64,000 bases of DNA, from contig NW_005178653.1 of the NCBI RefSeq assembly GCF_000350225.1, positions 62,001 through 126,000 on the forward strand. The letters are read 5' to 3'. Of this stretch, positions 10,437 to 21,839 are shown in pieces. Numbering within the stretch: position 1 is the first letter of the stretch; each line of letters starts with the position of its first letter. This DNA comes from Chondrus crispus (Eukaryota > Rhodophyta > Florideophyceae > Gigartinales > Gigartinaceae). The translations under genes and the position numbers were made by a program. The notes under the pieces were generated by a model. It did no database searches. It was not told where the DNA came from and saw only the letters and a program-made list of their open reading frames with translations.

Positions 10437-11135
10437 TCAGAAGAGAATGTTGAGCCTCTCACCCTCAGACGGCAGAACGGCACCGTCGCTATCCGCAGCA
10501 ACCACGTCAGACGGGTTGTTGGACACCACCACAAGGTTGCTTCCGTCATCGAATGTAACGGTGGAGAGCTCGATGAAAGCGAAAGCGACAGTCGGGATGT
10601 TGCTCTGACCGGTGGCTGACAAGGTACCGGTGATCCTGATGCGGCTGTCGACGACGCTGTCGAGGATCTCCTCGACGGCGCTGGATTTCGTTTCGAAGTT
10701 CTCGATGCTCTCGGCAGCCTCGGCGATCTGCTCGGTACTGATGCTCTCGGCGAAGTTGAGGCCCAAAAGGTTGAAGAGGGGAAGGTCCAGGCCACCTTCG
10801 TAGGTGCTGACGAGCTCTTCGAACTGAACGCGCTCCTCGGCGGTGAGAGTCTCGACGAAGGAGGAGCTCATGTTGTTGATGGTCTCAGCATCGATGGCGG
10901 TGACGGTAACGTCGAAATCTAGGGTGGCGGTGGCGCCTCGGACAACACTGATGCCGACCCTGGTGACACGGCCGAAGCCGACGGTGGTCTCGGTGACGGC
11001 GAATTCACTGGTCTCGGACTGGCGGGTGACGGGGACGAAGTTTTTGACGACGTTGACGATGCGGCGGGGGGCGGCGCCGGCGAGGGCGGCGGAGAAGAAG
11101 AGGGCGAGGCACGCGATAAACTTTGCGGAGACCAT
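10437..11135 (-). CDS. Secreted 232-aa protein, duplicate copy A
   Basis: The 232-aa product has an N-terminal signal peptide (residues 1-21, hydrophobic core then GAA). The mature part is rich in Val, Thr, Ser and acidic residues and has no cysteine, so it looks like a beta-rich extracellular or cell-wall protein. I do not recognise the family. Copy B at 28,731-29,429 has the same length without indels and roughly 90% identity. Differences concentrate at about residues 108-120 and at the C-terminus, while the signal peptide and residues 120-205 are nearly unchanged. The ATG at 11,135 is the only plausible start and follows a TATA box by 112 nt. The intact frame in both copies suggests both are under selection. 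Confidence 0.8.
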   Translation of the reverse strand: MVSAKFIACLALFFSAALAGAAPRRIVNVVKNFVPVTRQSETSEFAVTETTVGFGRVTRVGISVVRGATATLDFDVTVTAIDAETINNMSSSFVETLTAEERVQFEELVSTYEGGLDLPLFNLLGLNFAESISTEQIAEAAESIENFETKSSAVEEILDSVVDSRIRITGTLSATGQSNIPTVAFAFIELSTVTFDDGSNLVVVSNNPSDVVAADSDGAVLPSEGERLNILF

Positions 11136-11245
11136 ATTGGGAGATGGGGTTAGTGCGATTAAGTGGGGGGAAGGCGATGTGTTGGTGGTTGAAGTTGTGA
11201 GTGATGGTGTGGGGGAGATGCTGGGATGCGGATCGGGTTTTGTCG

Positions 11246-11252
11246 TTTTATA
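11246..11252 (-). promoter_or_regulatory. TATA box of duplicate A
   Basis: The minus strand reads TATAAAA, 112 nt upstream of the ATG at 11,135. It is conserved at the same distance in copy B. Confidence 0.65.
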
Positions 11253-11507
11253 GGTTTAGGAGGACAGAGGAGTTGTCCTTCGCGCAGGCGTATCGAAAAG
11301 AATGCTCTGTGGGTGTTTATTACAAAGCCGTATGAGGCTTTCCTTGTTCAGAAAGATGATACTGAGCAGCTTTGTTGACGTCGCAAGAGAGCTGTGAACG
11401 TTTACAACTCACGCAAGATTGGGAAAGCAACAGCAGATTTCTACACTGTACTCTGTACACGCGTGATACTGCCTTCCGAGACATTTTGAAGTCCATAGGT
11501 GTAGTTT

Positions 11508-13790
11508 AGAGATGCGGTCCCCGCACGGAGCGTTGAGATCGTGAAAAGAGAGGCAGTGTATGGGCAGGGGAATCATAACATTGAAATGACAAAGAAAGCA
11601 GGGAGGGCATCGTAGCGCGAGAAATTCACAAAAACAACTAGAGTAGTTCCGTAGGCAGAGACGAGAAGATACCGCGGAGGGTTGCAATGAGCATGACGAA
11701 GAGAGAATAGTTTTGACGGCACTGTCACAGCCTCCGGGGCAAGTCGTAGCTGATACTATCCGGGCATACCGTGTCAAAGATGATCGTCGCGAGTTTTGTT
11801 TTGTTTTGTATTCTGTAAGAAGGCGAGGATTCATAGCAAACAAGTACAAGGCGGATGTGAAGCAGACGATTGGCGATGCATGCTCCACAAGACAAAGAAG
11901 ATGACGTCGCCTCCTGTACCAGTAGTATGGGATTGGACATGTATGCATTGTCGCACGGGCTGCAACACTTGACCGTAAACTTTACTGCCTGTCCGGCGCT
12001 AGAGCTGGGGGACCGCCCTACAAACCCCTACGCTTCCCACTGACATTCTACTATAATCGATAAAACTCAGAGGGGTGGGCAGGGCAGCGCCGCAGATTTT
12101 GGCGAGCTCTACCCTAAAGTTTTAGCCGCAGCGTCAGGTCGCCCCGTCCGTGTGAGTCCTGGCGAGTACGACCTCTATCATACCTTTATGATATCTGTAC
12201 AGTATCATACGCTGTGATAACAGCAATGCGTGTCCGTTGCATAGGGCCACAGGGCCGGAGTGCTTCCCGTGCGACAACACACTTGTCTCTCGGTTGAGCC
12301 CCGAGGAAAGTCTACCCAAATAAATCAAAAAAATTCGTACCAAGCCTGCTTTGTTGAAAAACATGAAAAAAAAGTGTTTCGGAAGATTGCGAGAACTGGG
12401 CATGATCCTCAATATCACTAGAGTGCAATATCACGACACATGCAGGAGCTTGTGCGTTGCGTTTGGCGATATAAATGCATAACCGTATGCAACATTATTC
12501 GTTTTTTTTCCGTTACAGTACATTGTTCCTCAAACTGTTTTTGGCACTGTCGCAATGTGCTGATATCGCAGGTTGTCCCCTGTGTGGCCGAAAGCCGTGG
12601 TTCAAGTTGAACAGTGTTGGTTTTATTGATCGTTGCTCCGATCGGAGGGAGCTGGAATGGTCTCGAGTATGAGGTGGTGCTGGCACCACAGCTGGCACCA
12701 GCCAGCAGCAGTCGCCGATGGTGCAAGCCGCCCTCTGTAAATCACTAGCTATCATATTCTTTCACACCCTGGTTGATATTGTGCCATAATTTTGTCAGCC
12801 GTGAACGGCTGACAAAATTATCTCACGTGAGCCAAGATACGATGTCTGGTGACGCACCGCTGTACAAAGCTTGGCATTGCTGGCAGGCACCGTTTTTTAA
12901 ATGTTCATGGAGGAATTGCTGGTCTGTCACGCATGCTTGGCGACCAACCTTCTTTGCCCATTCGTCAAATTACCCCTTCGCCTTCTGGACAACGATGCCA
13001 CGATGGATATGTTAACAAGTCAAGACAACGTCGCTCTTAAGAAGACTTTCGACTCATCCATCCGAAGTCAAGGCATACGCGGCACTGGGAGTAGGGGGCT
13101 CTCAGCGCGACGCAATGGCGGTCTCGCTCACAAGTGACAGTGCTACAGCAACAAGAAAGTGATTACAATATGTTTGCGGGGAGTGGGTGGCGGTGGCGGT
13201 TGCATACTAGTATCATGATTGGGTCGTATTGCAGCACGACTTCATTGATACGGTCTTAATCTGAAGAGAAAACTGCAATTATCTAAAACGCCTTGTACCG
13301 TAATCCAGCACCGCATGTGATGCGAGCAAACATAGTTTTAAAAGACGCGACCTGTGCTGGCCCTGCGTGGCCCCCAGAAGGTCATCTGATTGCACGGTTG
13401 AAGCCCATCTATGCTTGTGACTTCAATAAAGACAGTGGGCGCCTCCGGAAATTATTTTTTGTGTTAGAGTCATATATTTCTTTTTTGTGCACAAAAAATG
13501 AGTTTTGCCACGGAAATGCTTGCGCACATAATGTGCGTCTCCTTGCTGTACGCATGCTTTGTACAGTACTCACCGGACGCCGGCGATGACGCCGTCAAAG
13601 CTCTAACTACAGTGTGTGCTGTGAGCTAAGCTCAATCGTGATAGTGCGATGAGTGTTTTCACCAACGAGCAGCCACCGTCAGAACCATCAATGACCAAAT
13701 GGCTATTCTATTGCTGCGTCTCATTCAGACCCATGCTCGGTAGGATGTAGATGTCGAGTCTCGTCGGCCGGGCGGCGGCCGACGTTTTCT
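11508..13790. repeat. Segmental duplication, blocks 2 and 3 copy A, with unmatched DNA
   Basis: About 11,691-11,927 matches 29,915-30,151, and about 12,373-13,137 matches 30,153-30,742, both imperfectly. The roughly 445 bp between them in this copy has no counterpart in the other, so one copy gained or lost it. ORFs here (such as 11,409-11,948 minus) have no coding signature. 13,140-13,790 holds nothing I can recognise. Confidence 0.7.
12786..12821. repeat. 36-bp hairpin at a variable site
   Basis: 17-bp arms ATAATTTTGTCAGCCGT and ACGGCTGACAAAATTAT flank a 2-nt loop. It lies just after GATATTGTGCC. The matching position in two other repeat copies (about 22,010 and 30,335) carries different sequence. 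Confidence 0.88.
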
Positions 13791-13795
13791 CTGTG

Positions 13796-14355
13796 TACAG
13801 TCAACCACACCGAGTAGTGCACCCCCATGCAAGGTTCCAACAACATGCAATACTCGCATCTTGCACTAATGAATGGGGTCACACAAAATACTCGTTTACA
13901 AGCGTCTGGCGCCTCTCGGAACGACTCTGCTCAGCGTGTGCAGTTAGCAACTCGAGCTTTGCACGGTGCAAATGACGAACTGCATCCTCGATACCCGAAT
14001 TGTTCACCATTTCCTCCACTCCCGTAAAGCAGGCAATTACTTCCTCAAAACCTGGAATAACACACTCATTTGATTCTATCTCTTTGGTTCCATCTGCACT
14101 CGTCTTTTCATGCTGTGTTGTGGTTGTGTCGGTGCCCTTGCGTGTCTGCACTGGAGTAAGACGGAGAGGATCTGTGGGGTTTGTTGGAAAGGATGATCCG
14201 TTTACTGTACTGTTGGGCATCTTCGTGGCCGCGTCCCCGTCTAGGACAGGTGTCTAACAGCAATGCAAGGTATGATAACCTGTGATCACCGAGAAACCCC
14301 TGCATTTCTCACTCGTGGAATTACTCAATTCGGCACTATTGGGCGAGTCCTCTCT
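13796..14355 (-). repeat. Dispersed ORF-bearing repeat, copy 1
   Basis: This unit recurs at 31,303-31,810 plus 32,283-32,340, in part at 15,541-15,745, and its promoter-proximal part recurs near 21,590-21,800. Read on the minus strand it has an upstream region, an ATG and a coding region. It behaves as a small multi-copy unit of unknown class; I find no transposase in it. Confidence 0.7.
13879..14305 (-). pseudogene. Small helical protein family, broken copy
   Basis: The N-terminal part (ATG at 14,305, GFLGDHRLSYLALLLDTCP) and the C-terminal part (113 codons, 13,879-14,220) lie in different frames. In the copy at 31,383-31,811 they form one uninterrupted 142-codon ORF. The C-terminus holds an amphipathic helix motif (IEDAVRHLHRAK), and the middle is Ser/Thr/Gln-rich. 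This copy therefore has a frameshift near 14,210-14,230. The function is unknown, and no known domain is visible. Confidence 0.45.
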
Positions 14356-14439
14356 GTACAGTAAACTTGGATTGTACGCGCGCACATTTTGACATTTGTG
14401 CGATACACATTTAACCTAGCAGGGGTCGCCCGTCCGAGA

Positions 14440-14473
14440 AAACGGCGCGTTGTGTGTGCACAACGCGCCGTTT
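14440..14473. repeat. 34-bp hairpin
   Basis: Perfect 15-bp arms AAACGGCGCGTTGTG (14,440-14,454) and CACAACGCGCCGTTT (14,459-14,473) flank a 4-nt loop. Confidence 0.88.
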
Positions 14474-15540
14474 GCGTGTCACAAAATCCCGATTCGGTCA
14501 ACACAATTTGCGATTTTAGAATTTCAGGAGTCGCCCAGTAGCACGGAAAAAGGCTTTTATGTACATAGGAATTGGCAAGGAAATGAGCACTGTACAGCAG
14601 GAGGTGTGATCCAAGCAATAATCATACTGTGCGGAAGAATGCTAACGTCTCCATCCCGCTACCTGTATTGGCTTCAACCATGCATCAAATTGTTGTGATC
14701 CATAGAGAAGACGTGGTCGGCATAGAGAAACGATGTCCGTAAAATAACGCCTTGTTTTTTTCCATTTCCCCACCAACTGTGGTTCCACCCAGATAAGACA
14801 GCACACTAGACAGTGCACTGCCATTAGGGCAAAGATCCCGCACACTCCAATAAAGCCGCCGTCGCCCCCCGACCCACAGAGGTCGAGGGGGCATCGGACT
14901 CTTTCTGGCACCACACCAACTCCCTGGACGTGGAGTAAACCCGAGATTGAGAAAATTCCACCACGAGTTTTGCGGACTGACCTCCAGCAAGGTATCTGCC
15001 CGCAACAACCGCAGGTCTGGTACTGTGCATCGTTGTGGCGCTCGACGGAGCACGTGCACCGGCGCGAATGCTCGCTGAAGCGAATATTGTAGCTCACCAC
15101 AAGGATAGAAAGGTTCTCAGTTGAAAGGGCGATGTGTTTCGTCTTCTTGACAGGCTGAGGGGGGCCGTGTGGAGGGGACCGATTTTTAGAAGCTTCTACT
15201 TGTCTATCTTTCGCGGTTGCTTCGGCGGCATCTGTGGCAGATGCTGTCGCCCTTTGATCCATTGATGGACTCTGTGCCGATGTAGCGATAGGGGCGTCCA
15301 TGACGCATATCGATACGACCCGTGCAGTCTGAGACTCGTTTGTGCCTGATGAAAACAACGGAAGACCCACTTGGCTTTTCCTTCAAGGCGGGTCGATCCG
15401 GCACTGCTGTCACGAGGCGGATGTGAAACTGGTGGAAAACTCACATGCCCCCAGTTTTCGGTATGCTTTGAAAATTTTGTTCAGAATATCCGAGCAAACC
15501 CACCACCAAAACAACCGTTTTCGTGACTTTTCGGACAATC

Positions 15541-15745
15541 ATCGAGTAGTGCACCCCCATGTAAGGTTCCAACAACATGCAATACTCGCATCTTCCACTA
15601 ATAAATGGGGTCACACAAAGTACTCGTTTACAAACGTCTGGCGCCTCTTGGAACGACTCTGCTCTGCAAGTGCAGTTGACTGCAACGCGCGTTTTGCACG
15701 GTGCAAATGACGAACTGCATCCTCGATACTCTACAAGTACAGACA
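15541..15745 (-). repeat. Dispersed ORF-bearing repeat, partial copy
   Basis: This is similar to 13,813-14,000 and 31,315-31,500, including GCACCCCCATG, GGCGCCTCT and GACGAACTGCATCCTCGATAC. Only the part encoding the C-terminal helix of the family is present, so it is a fragment. Confidence 0.75.
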
Positions 15746-16663
15746 GAGTAAATAGTTGGGTGTCCTCGGGAACGAGGCGTTTTCATAACCAGGCTCGACA
15801 TGCCGTTGCAGTTGCACGTCCCCAGGTACGGGGTAACTACCAGAGCGGGGCGGGTATCAGACGTCTCTGAGCATGTAGGTATCATGCACGGTGATACCTC
15901 GTCGGGTATAGGTACAGCGTCTGTACGTAGTACACATGGTTTAGGCTTTTTGTCTCCAGTGTACTATTAACAACGTATGCATATGAAATATATCCGTTGT
16001 TGTATTGTTTCACTTGCAACTGGGCACATTCTTGCCATTACACTGCTCTTATCTGCCCTGTAGCGGTCTACTGTCCTGTGAACATTACATACTGCACCGA
16101 TGTGTGCACTATTCTTGTACGGCTGCTCCAGCTCACCCCTCATTCCGGATTTCCATCCGGCGACCAGAATGACCTCTACAACTCCCACGTGATCGCATCT
16201 GAGCCGGCCTCCAAGAAACCAAATTAAATCCAAAATTTAAGCTACTCTCAATGAAGTGTAAACCAACAACATGGCAAATATTCTGTGTCAACGCCGTCGT
16301 TCATGTGAGAAATTATTGACCGCCTATTGCTAAAACCGACCAAGCTCAACATCAACCAACATTTCCTTTCCCTGGTCACATTTCTTGCGCCATTCTCCGA
16401 ACATGGCTTTCCATCGATTCAATATTCCTTTTGTTGTCTTGCCACGAACTTCAAATATACGACCAAACTCAACGACACTTTCACCTGCTCCTTTCAATCC
16501 CGGTGCGGATGACAAAACCGGAAAAGAAAGCTTCCATCCGACACTAACCGAGCACAATATTGATATACCAAAAAACTCCACAAACCATGACAACCTGCTT
16601 TCCAATTTCGATTAGACTTGTTTAAACAGGTGGAAAACAGCTTTCCAAAATTCACAAACTGGG

Positions 16664-18863
16664 AATTTTTGGGCACTTTTTGACCCTATTCCAGGAATTA
16701 TTGACCTGTTTGCTTGTTCAATTTGTTCTCGGGGCCATGAAGGAATATCAAACAATGACAAGCGTGCTAGAAAAGGCCTACGTAAATACCACTCGTCTTC
16801 AGGCTGCAGTGCATTTAAAAGACACTTGAACCAACAACACCCTGGAGAATTTGAAAGAGTCGCTCAACTTGTGAAGGATATTGATGAGAAGGAATGTCGC
16901 CCACATTTAAAGCGATATCAAGAAAAAAAGAATGCCGAAATCTGAGAAAAGAAAAGAGGAAGGCCCGAGAATACAGCAGATGTTAGTTCGTTTTTTATAA
17001 ATCCAAAGCCGTATCCTAAATACAGCATACAGCGGAAACAGCACGAAAAGGAACTAGCATTGCTTATTGGAAAGACTGCACATCCTCTTTAAATTGTGGA
17101 CAACAAATATTTCCGAAGCTATGTACAGGGACGAGATCCTCGTATTTCAATTACTAGTCGCAAGACTCTTACGAAAAATATCATACCACGGTTTGGAAAG
17201 GAGTGCAAAGAGAATTATGTTTTACCTGTAATTGAAGATCTCGAGACAGTATCACTTACACTTGACCTTTGGATGTCACGTGGATGTCAAGATATTTTTG
17301 ATCTTATAATTCATGGGCTTGACTCCAAGTTTCGTCAGCGTCATGTGCATCTTGGCCTTGTTCGGTGCAAAAGCACAAGTGGGGCTTCACTTTCGACCAT
17401 TATTTACTCTCGTCTTTCTGCACTGAATCTGGAAGAATGTGTTTTATCATTTGTGAAGGACGGAGGAGCCAATTTGACGACATGTTCGGTTGCTGTTGCA
17501 GAAGTTTCTAAGTGTAAGGCATTGGGTTTAGACTTTCCTTCCCACGGTCAGTTTGTTGCTGATATATTATCTGGAGGTTGTATTGCGGCTTTAAAGGCGC
17601 CTGTGTACAAAAACATGGGTCTGATTAACCTTAAGGAATGTCAAAAGTCGTTGCAACAGTGTACTATCTGGACAAAAAAATGGAAAGGGAAGAGAACAGT
17701 GGTACGCATTCTGCGACAAGCACAAGCTGAAACGAAAAATAATGCCTACACCTGTCAAGACCAGATTTGTGTCCGTCATCACAATGATGTCAATGATGTT
17801 GAAGTACAGGGCGGTTACTGAAGATTGCTTTTCCAGTCAAACTTCGGTGCAGCTTCAAGAACTGGTGGCATCTCCCACGACCTGGGAGATTGTGAAGCTC
17901 GTTGTGAACACGTTAGATCCTGTAGTGAAGGCCTGTATTCTTAATCAAACGCGGAAATTCTGGCTTCTCAGTGATGCAGTTAGTAAGATTATAAGGCTTT
18001 ACGTTATGTACTGTGATATGGACGAAGCTATCGCAAACTATCCTTTGCACATGGCGGAAGGCAATTTCAATGTTCAGCTACAAATCTGCAAAAAAGGATG
18101 GCTGTAACATTAATGAGTAAATTGACCCCGATACTGCCTCCTTTGCTTTCTTTCTGATGAACATCGCGATCAAAATCATTATTCTTTATCACTAGCTCTT
18201 GATTCGGAGTTTAAAATCTTACAGAGCCCCTTTATGGATCTGCACAGACACTACCCTTTGAAAGCGCAAGAAACAGCAAGAGCATACGATAACGAGTGGA
18301 TACTCCCTACATTGGTTCGGATCTACAAGCGGCAGAACAGCATAACCACTAGTGATGGAGATGGGCATGTTTCTAGTCCATCATGAAGAAACCATAGTGC
18401 TGACGTGGACACCCCAATTTGTTTCCCAGAACTGATTTCAGATTCTTGTCCTGGGAGTTATATGGACGACACAATTTTACTGCATGTCAAGAACGAATTG
18501 CTTCTCTTTAGAAAGGCGAAGTTTATTCCATCACATGCCACTTTGTGTTCAGAGTCGAAGATGGAATGGTTACAACAAAATCAGGCGATGTATCCGACAG
18601 TTGTCGAGCTATCCCGTCATACTCTTGGTATACCTCCAACTCAGATAGAGAACGAACGCGTGTTCAGTTTTGCAGGGCTCATTACATCACAAAGGAGGAG
18701 TAGCTTGAATGTAGAAACTGTTGATGATCTTGTTTCTATTTCCAAGAATTACATGAGTGACGAGAAACAATCTCACTCTGAAAAGTTTCCCTCTGAATAT
18801 GACCAAGTTGTTGACATTTTACGAGATCAGCCGCAGGAAATGGAGCGAAAGGATCAGGTATAG
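16664..18863 (+). pseudogene. hAT-family DNA transposon transposase, broken
   Basis: Cut-and-paste transposase of the hAT superfamily, in several frames. A BED zinc finger lies at about 16,664-16,843 (aromatic start, CSIC, then HLNQQH). The 241-codon ORF at 17,096-17,821 has the TLDLW catalytic motif (Asp57) and a DGGANL motif at about residue 122 for the second Asp. A middle part (17,742-18,107) begins with the PTPVKTRF stretch that matches the hAT PTRW region. The C-terminal dimerisation domain is at 18,405-18,863 (ERVFSFAG, with Glu84 then QRRSSL). At least three frame changes separate these parts, near 16,940, 17,740-17,820 and 18,110-18,400, so the gene is dead. I could not find terminal inverted repeats or an 8-bp target duplication. 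It probably belongs to the ZBED-like group. Confidence 0.82.
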
Positions 18864-18970
18864 GATTACCTGCATCGAAAAGAAAGAGTGGAGACTAAAA
18901 AATAATACTATGATATCTCCCTCCAAATACCACCATAAGCCCCTGGTGGATATTACATATGTCTGACTGG

Positions 18971-19478
18971 TTGTCTACATTAAAACATATGTACGGTACC
19001 TGCTTGATTAGCTGAAAGCCGACATATATGGGCTTGTGAAATGCTCGAAAAAAGAAGAGATATTTTGCTAATAGCCTATGATGTTGGTTTCGCGGTGAGG
19101 CAGGGACCTCTTCATGTCCCTGTTTCATATCCTGCCGAAGCATGGCGTTTTTGCTCGATATCCAGCTTGGGTTTGTGTACTGTTGCCATGTACTGCATTA
19201 GGGCATTAATATTTTGGTTATCCGCCCCGCTCTGGTAATTACCTAAGTAACTCTCGACAGGAGAGAGGGGTGACCCCACAGTAGGTCTTTCTCGCAAAGC
19301 CTGGGAAACTACGCAATGACGGGTGAGGTGTATATTGTTTGATTGGCATCAGATGGGACTAACGCTTACAATGCGTGACTGAGAATTTGGCAATTAATTA
19401 GCGCAATTTGTAGCCATTTATTTTTCGGGTTGGAAGTGATTCATTACAGAACTATTCAATGGCACTGTAGTCATTGCC
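18971..19478. other. Spacer between two DNA transposons
   Basis: No gene seen. The stretch probably contains the end of the hAT element and the 3' end of the PIF/Harbinger element, but I could not fix either terminus. Confidence 0.3.
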
Positions 19479-20752
19479 TCATATATCAGCATCGGGGTCG
19501 CGATCTGGCATTCTAGCTCTGTGCAACTGCAGGGACATGCGCCTCGCACGCTTCCGACAATAGCGCTCCTGGGACTGCCGTCGGCGCTCTACTTGTTCCA
19601 CACCGATGTGCAGCTGGCGATTTTTCACAGGCTGATATCGATCCAGGTCTTCCTGCCGAACTGGATGCCAAGTAACGTCCAAATTAGTCAGCGCAGCACA
19701 TAGCTGAAAAATAGTATCGTAGCTGCTCTCAGACGACTTCCATTTGCTGGAGACAACCGCCCATAGACCACACGCCCTACCGAACCAGTTCTCTACAATT
19801 ATCCTGTCTGACGAGATTTTCCTGTTAAACCGCTCGTCATCGACCGACAGACAGGCATTCTGCGGTTTCTTTTTTGGGCTGACTAAGCGAACAATCTCTG
19901 CTCCGCCCTGGTACCCCTTGTCGGCCAAAATCGCCCATTGCCTTGGATACTCACCTGCCAACAATCCAAGATCTGTTACATGTCTGTCACTTCTCGCCTT
20001 CCTCACATTCACGTCATGAAAAGCCCTGTTTTCTTTAAAATTTTCAATGTCTGACACTGACCCGGGCACATGCTCTGAACAGCCGATAGCTAAACCATTT
20101 GGGAGAACTGAAACCTCCACCTTGTAGGCGTAGAGCTTATGTTTTCCGGAGAAAAACTTTTTTCCCTCCTGCATGTTGCCACTAGGCCGGTTGCACATCT
20201 AAAAAGTGACATCTACAGCGTAGCGAGCGAACGAAAAGTGCTTGAAAGTAGACTTTTCTTTCAGCATTTCAGTCATGGAGTACAGCTCCCCATTTTGAGC
20301 GACAAGTGTATCATACAGGTGCGTAAAAAGCGTGTTCACGAAGCGCATTATGAGTCTTTCGAAGGTGGGACCCTTCAGGGAAAAGAGATTTGCCAACAAA
20401 TCCCACTGCCCGCCGTGTTTTAGGGTAGTGAGCGTCATAAACAAGACGTCCTTGCCGAATGCGGTGACTTGCGCCCTCGACCACAATTGTAGTGGGTTGT
20501 GATAAAATCTCTGTAGTTTGCCCAAATGATTGTGAACTCCTCTGGATCAAAATTGATCATGCTGACAATTGCTCGCCCTCCGCCGCGCTCGTAGAATCGA
20601 TCAAAGATCGGGCTGTCAGAGTCGCTTTCTTCATCTGAATCGGAGACGTCAGGCTGAACTGAGAATTTCTCAAGCTCGTTCTGACGCTCCACTGCAGCGT
20701 CAGCAAGAATTTGCAGAGCGTTGGCGGCGTCAGCTGAGGAATAATTCTGCAT
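19479..20752 (-). pseudogene. PIF/Harbinger DNA transposon transposase, broken
   Basis: DDE transposase of the PIF/Harbinger type (DDE_Tnp_4). The N-terminus is in the ORF 20,435-20,752 (acidic stretch, then NFDPEEFTIIW). The frame then changes near 20,470-20,510 into the ORF 20,199-20,525, which ends YAVDVTF and carries the first catalytic Asp. A TAG stop (20,199-20,201) interrupts the same frame, which goes on as CNRPSGNM at 20,198. The remaining 239 codons hold FFSGKHKLYAYK, the second Asp in ADKGYQG (residue 93) and Glu136 in VENWFG. All three catalytic residues survive, so decay is mild: one frameshift and one stop, the stop possibly from a Gln codon. No separate Myb-like partner gene is visible. 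Confidence 0.85.
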
Positions 20753-21316
20753 GTCGGTGTGCCGGAGTCAAGAGAGCAGAGGCCGGAACAGATCACAGGG
20801 GCAGGAGGGGGACAGAAGAGCGGGTCGGCGTTGCAGGGGGGATGGGGAGCAGATCGTGGGAGCGAGAGGGGGGTGGAGGAGCGGATCGGGGGAGCGAGTA
20901 TGGGGTGGAGGAGCAGGTCGGAGGGGCAGATGACGGATGGAAGAGCATGTGGGAGGGGCGGGTTTGGTGATTGTGGAGTGGATTGGGGGGCCAGGGGGTG
21001 TGGCGGCTCCGATACGGGCGAAGGGGTTGTGTTATTGTCGAAAGACTTGGGCATTTGACAAAAGCCTCGGTCAGGGAATGGGGTGGCCTGAGGCTGCTCA
21101 ATCACAATTAGCACATGAAGCTACCACGTAATTGTGGTCGTGCTGCCCCTTGCTGTAGAATAGCTGCGTACTGAATTATGGCACTGTAAATATGTACTGT
21201 TGGAAACGTATCCAATTGTGGATGTATTTTATTGATGATGATTGATTCTTACGGCTCATACCCCATAACTACGTGGAAGGCCTAGTAGCGAGGTAGTCGA
21301 AACCTGATCCTCGATC
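20753..21316. other. Low-complexity G-rich DNA upstream of the PIF/Harbinger ORF
   Basis: Approximate GGGGNGGAG-type repeats at 20,780-21,000 create long but meaningless ORFs in several frames. I see no gene. Confidence 0.5.
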
Positions 21317-21630
21317 GTCGAGTCTTGTAATTGGTCGACCTCGAACCGGCGAGTCAGACGCTCTCGCATTGTTGAAGCAACAAGTAAACTCCTCGGTCAT
21401 GCGAGTGTCCGTTCCTCTATAGTCGAGTCAATTAGTTGATCATCTTCGAACGTGTGAGTTGAGACCCTCGGTTATAGAGGCAAAATATTCGTCAATCCTC
21501 GACCTGCCAGTAAGAGGTCCTCGGGTGTCGAGTTCATCAGTTGTACAGCATCGGACGCGTAAGCTGCGATTCCTCCGTCGTTATGTCGTGTGTTGGGCAT
21601 CGTCGGCTGTCCACCTGATCCCTCTCTTGG
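21317..21630. repeat. Degenerate 105-bp tandem repeat, about three units
   Basis: GTCGAGTC or GTCGAGTT recurs at 21,317, 21,422 and 21,527, exactly 105 bp apart. Each is followed by a diverged copy of the same text (TTG after about 10 bp, TCGaac/TCGgac after about 25 bp, then CTCGG/CTCCG blocks). A partial unit may precede 21,317. Confidence 0.6.
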
Positions 21631-21800
21631 ACAGCTGTCTAACAGCAATGCAAGATATGATAACCTGTGCTCACCGAGGAACCGCTGCATTACTCACCCG
21701 TGGAATTACTCAATTTGGCATTATTGCTCCAATCCTCTTTGTATATTAAATTTGGCTCCCTGCACTGATTGCCTTGAGGTGTTCGCGACGAACTGCACAG
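21472..21800 (-). repeat. Dispersed ORF-bearing repeat, variant copy with its promoter
   Basis: The minus-strand ORF from 21,690 starts QRFLGEHRLSYLALLLDSCP, matching the N-terminus of the 142-codon ORF at 31,811, then diverges. A TATA-like TTTAATATAC lies about 55 nt upstream of this ATG (near 21,745). The flank TTTGGCTCCCTG recurs at about 30,953 without the ORF. Confidence 0.5.
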
Positions 21801-21839
21801 TACCAAGGGTAATTTAGTGTGCTACCCCAGGGGCACACT

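Larger units (their letters stand above)
10093..11507. repeat. Segmental duplication, block 1 copy A (pair 28,387-29,801)
   Basis: Starting at GGCACATAGATGG this block matches 28,387 onward at a constant offset of 18,294 bp through the whole secreted-protein gene, with only small indels beyond its promoter. The roughly 340 bp downstream of the gene look identical in both copies, whereas the gene itself has diverged. Confidence 0.92.
14356..16600. other. Intergenic DNA with dispersed repeats
   Basis: 14,538-14,727 matches 30,752-30,932 (duplication block 4). A minus ORF of 242 codons (14,642-15,370) ends inside that repeat; it has one hydrophobic stretch and no recognisable domain, so I leave it uncalled. 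A minus ORF at 16,330-16,605 with a Lys/Trp-rich end is also unrecognised. The rest shows nothing I can support. Confidence 0.4.

Noticed and set aside
11409-11948. 179-codon minus-strand ORF
   Set aside because: It lies in duplicated non-coding DNA, and the frame is not kept in the sister copy.
14642-15370. 242-codon minus-strand ORF with a hydrophobic stretch
   Set aside because: Its 3' part is a dispersed repeat (block 4) and the rest has no recognisable domain; a chance ORF is likelier.
20557-21114. Pro/Ser-rich 185-codon ORF
   Set aside because: It is a product of G/C-rich low-complexity repeats, with long ORFs in several frames at once.
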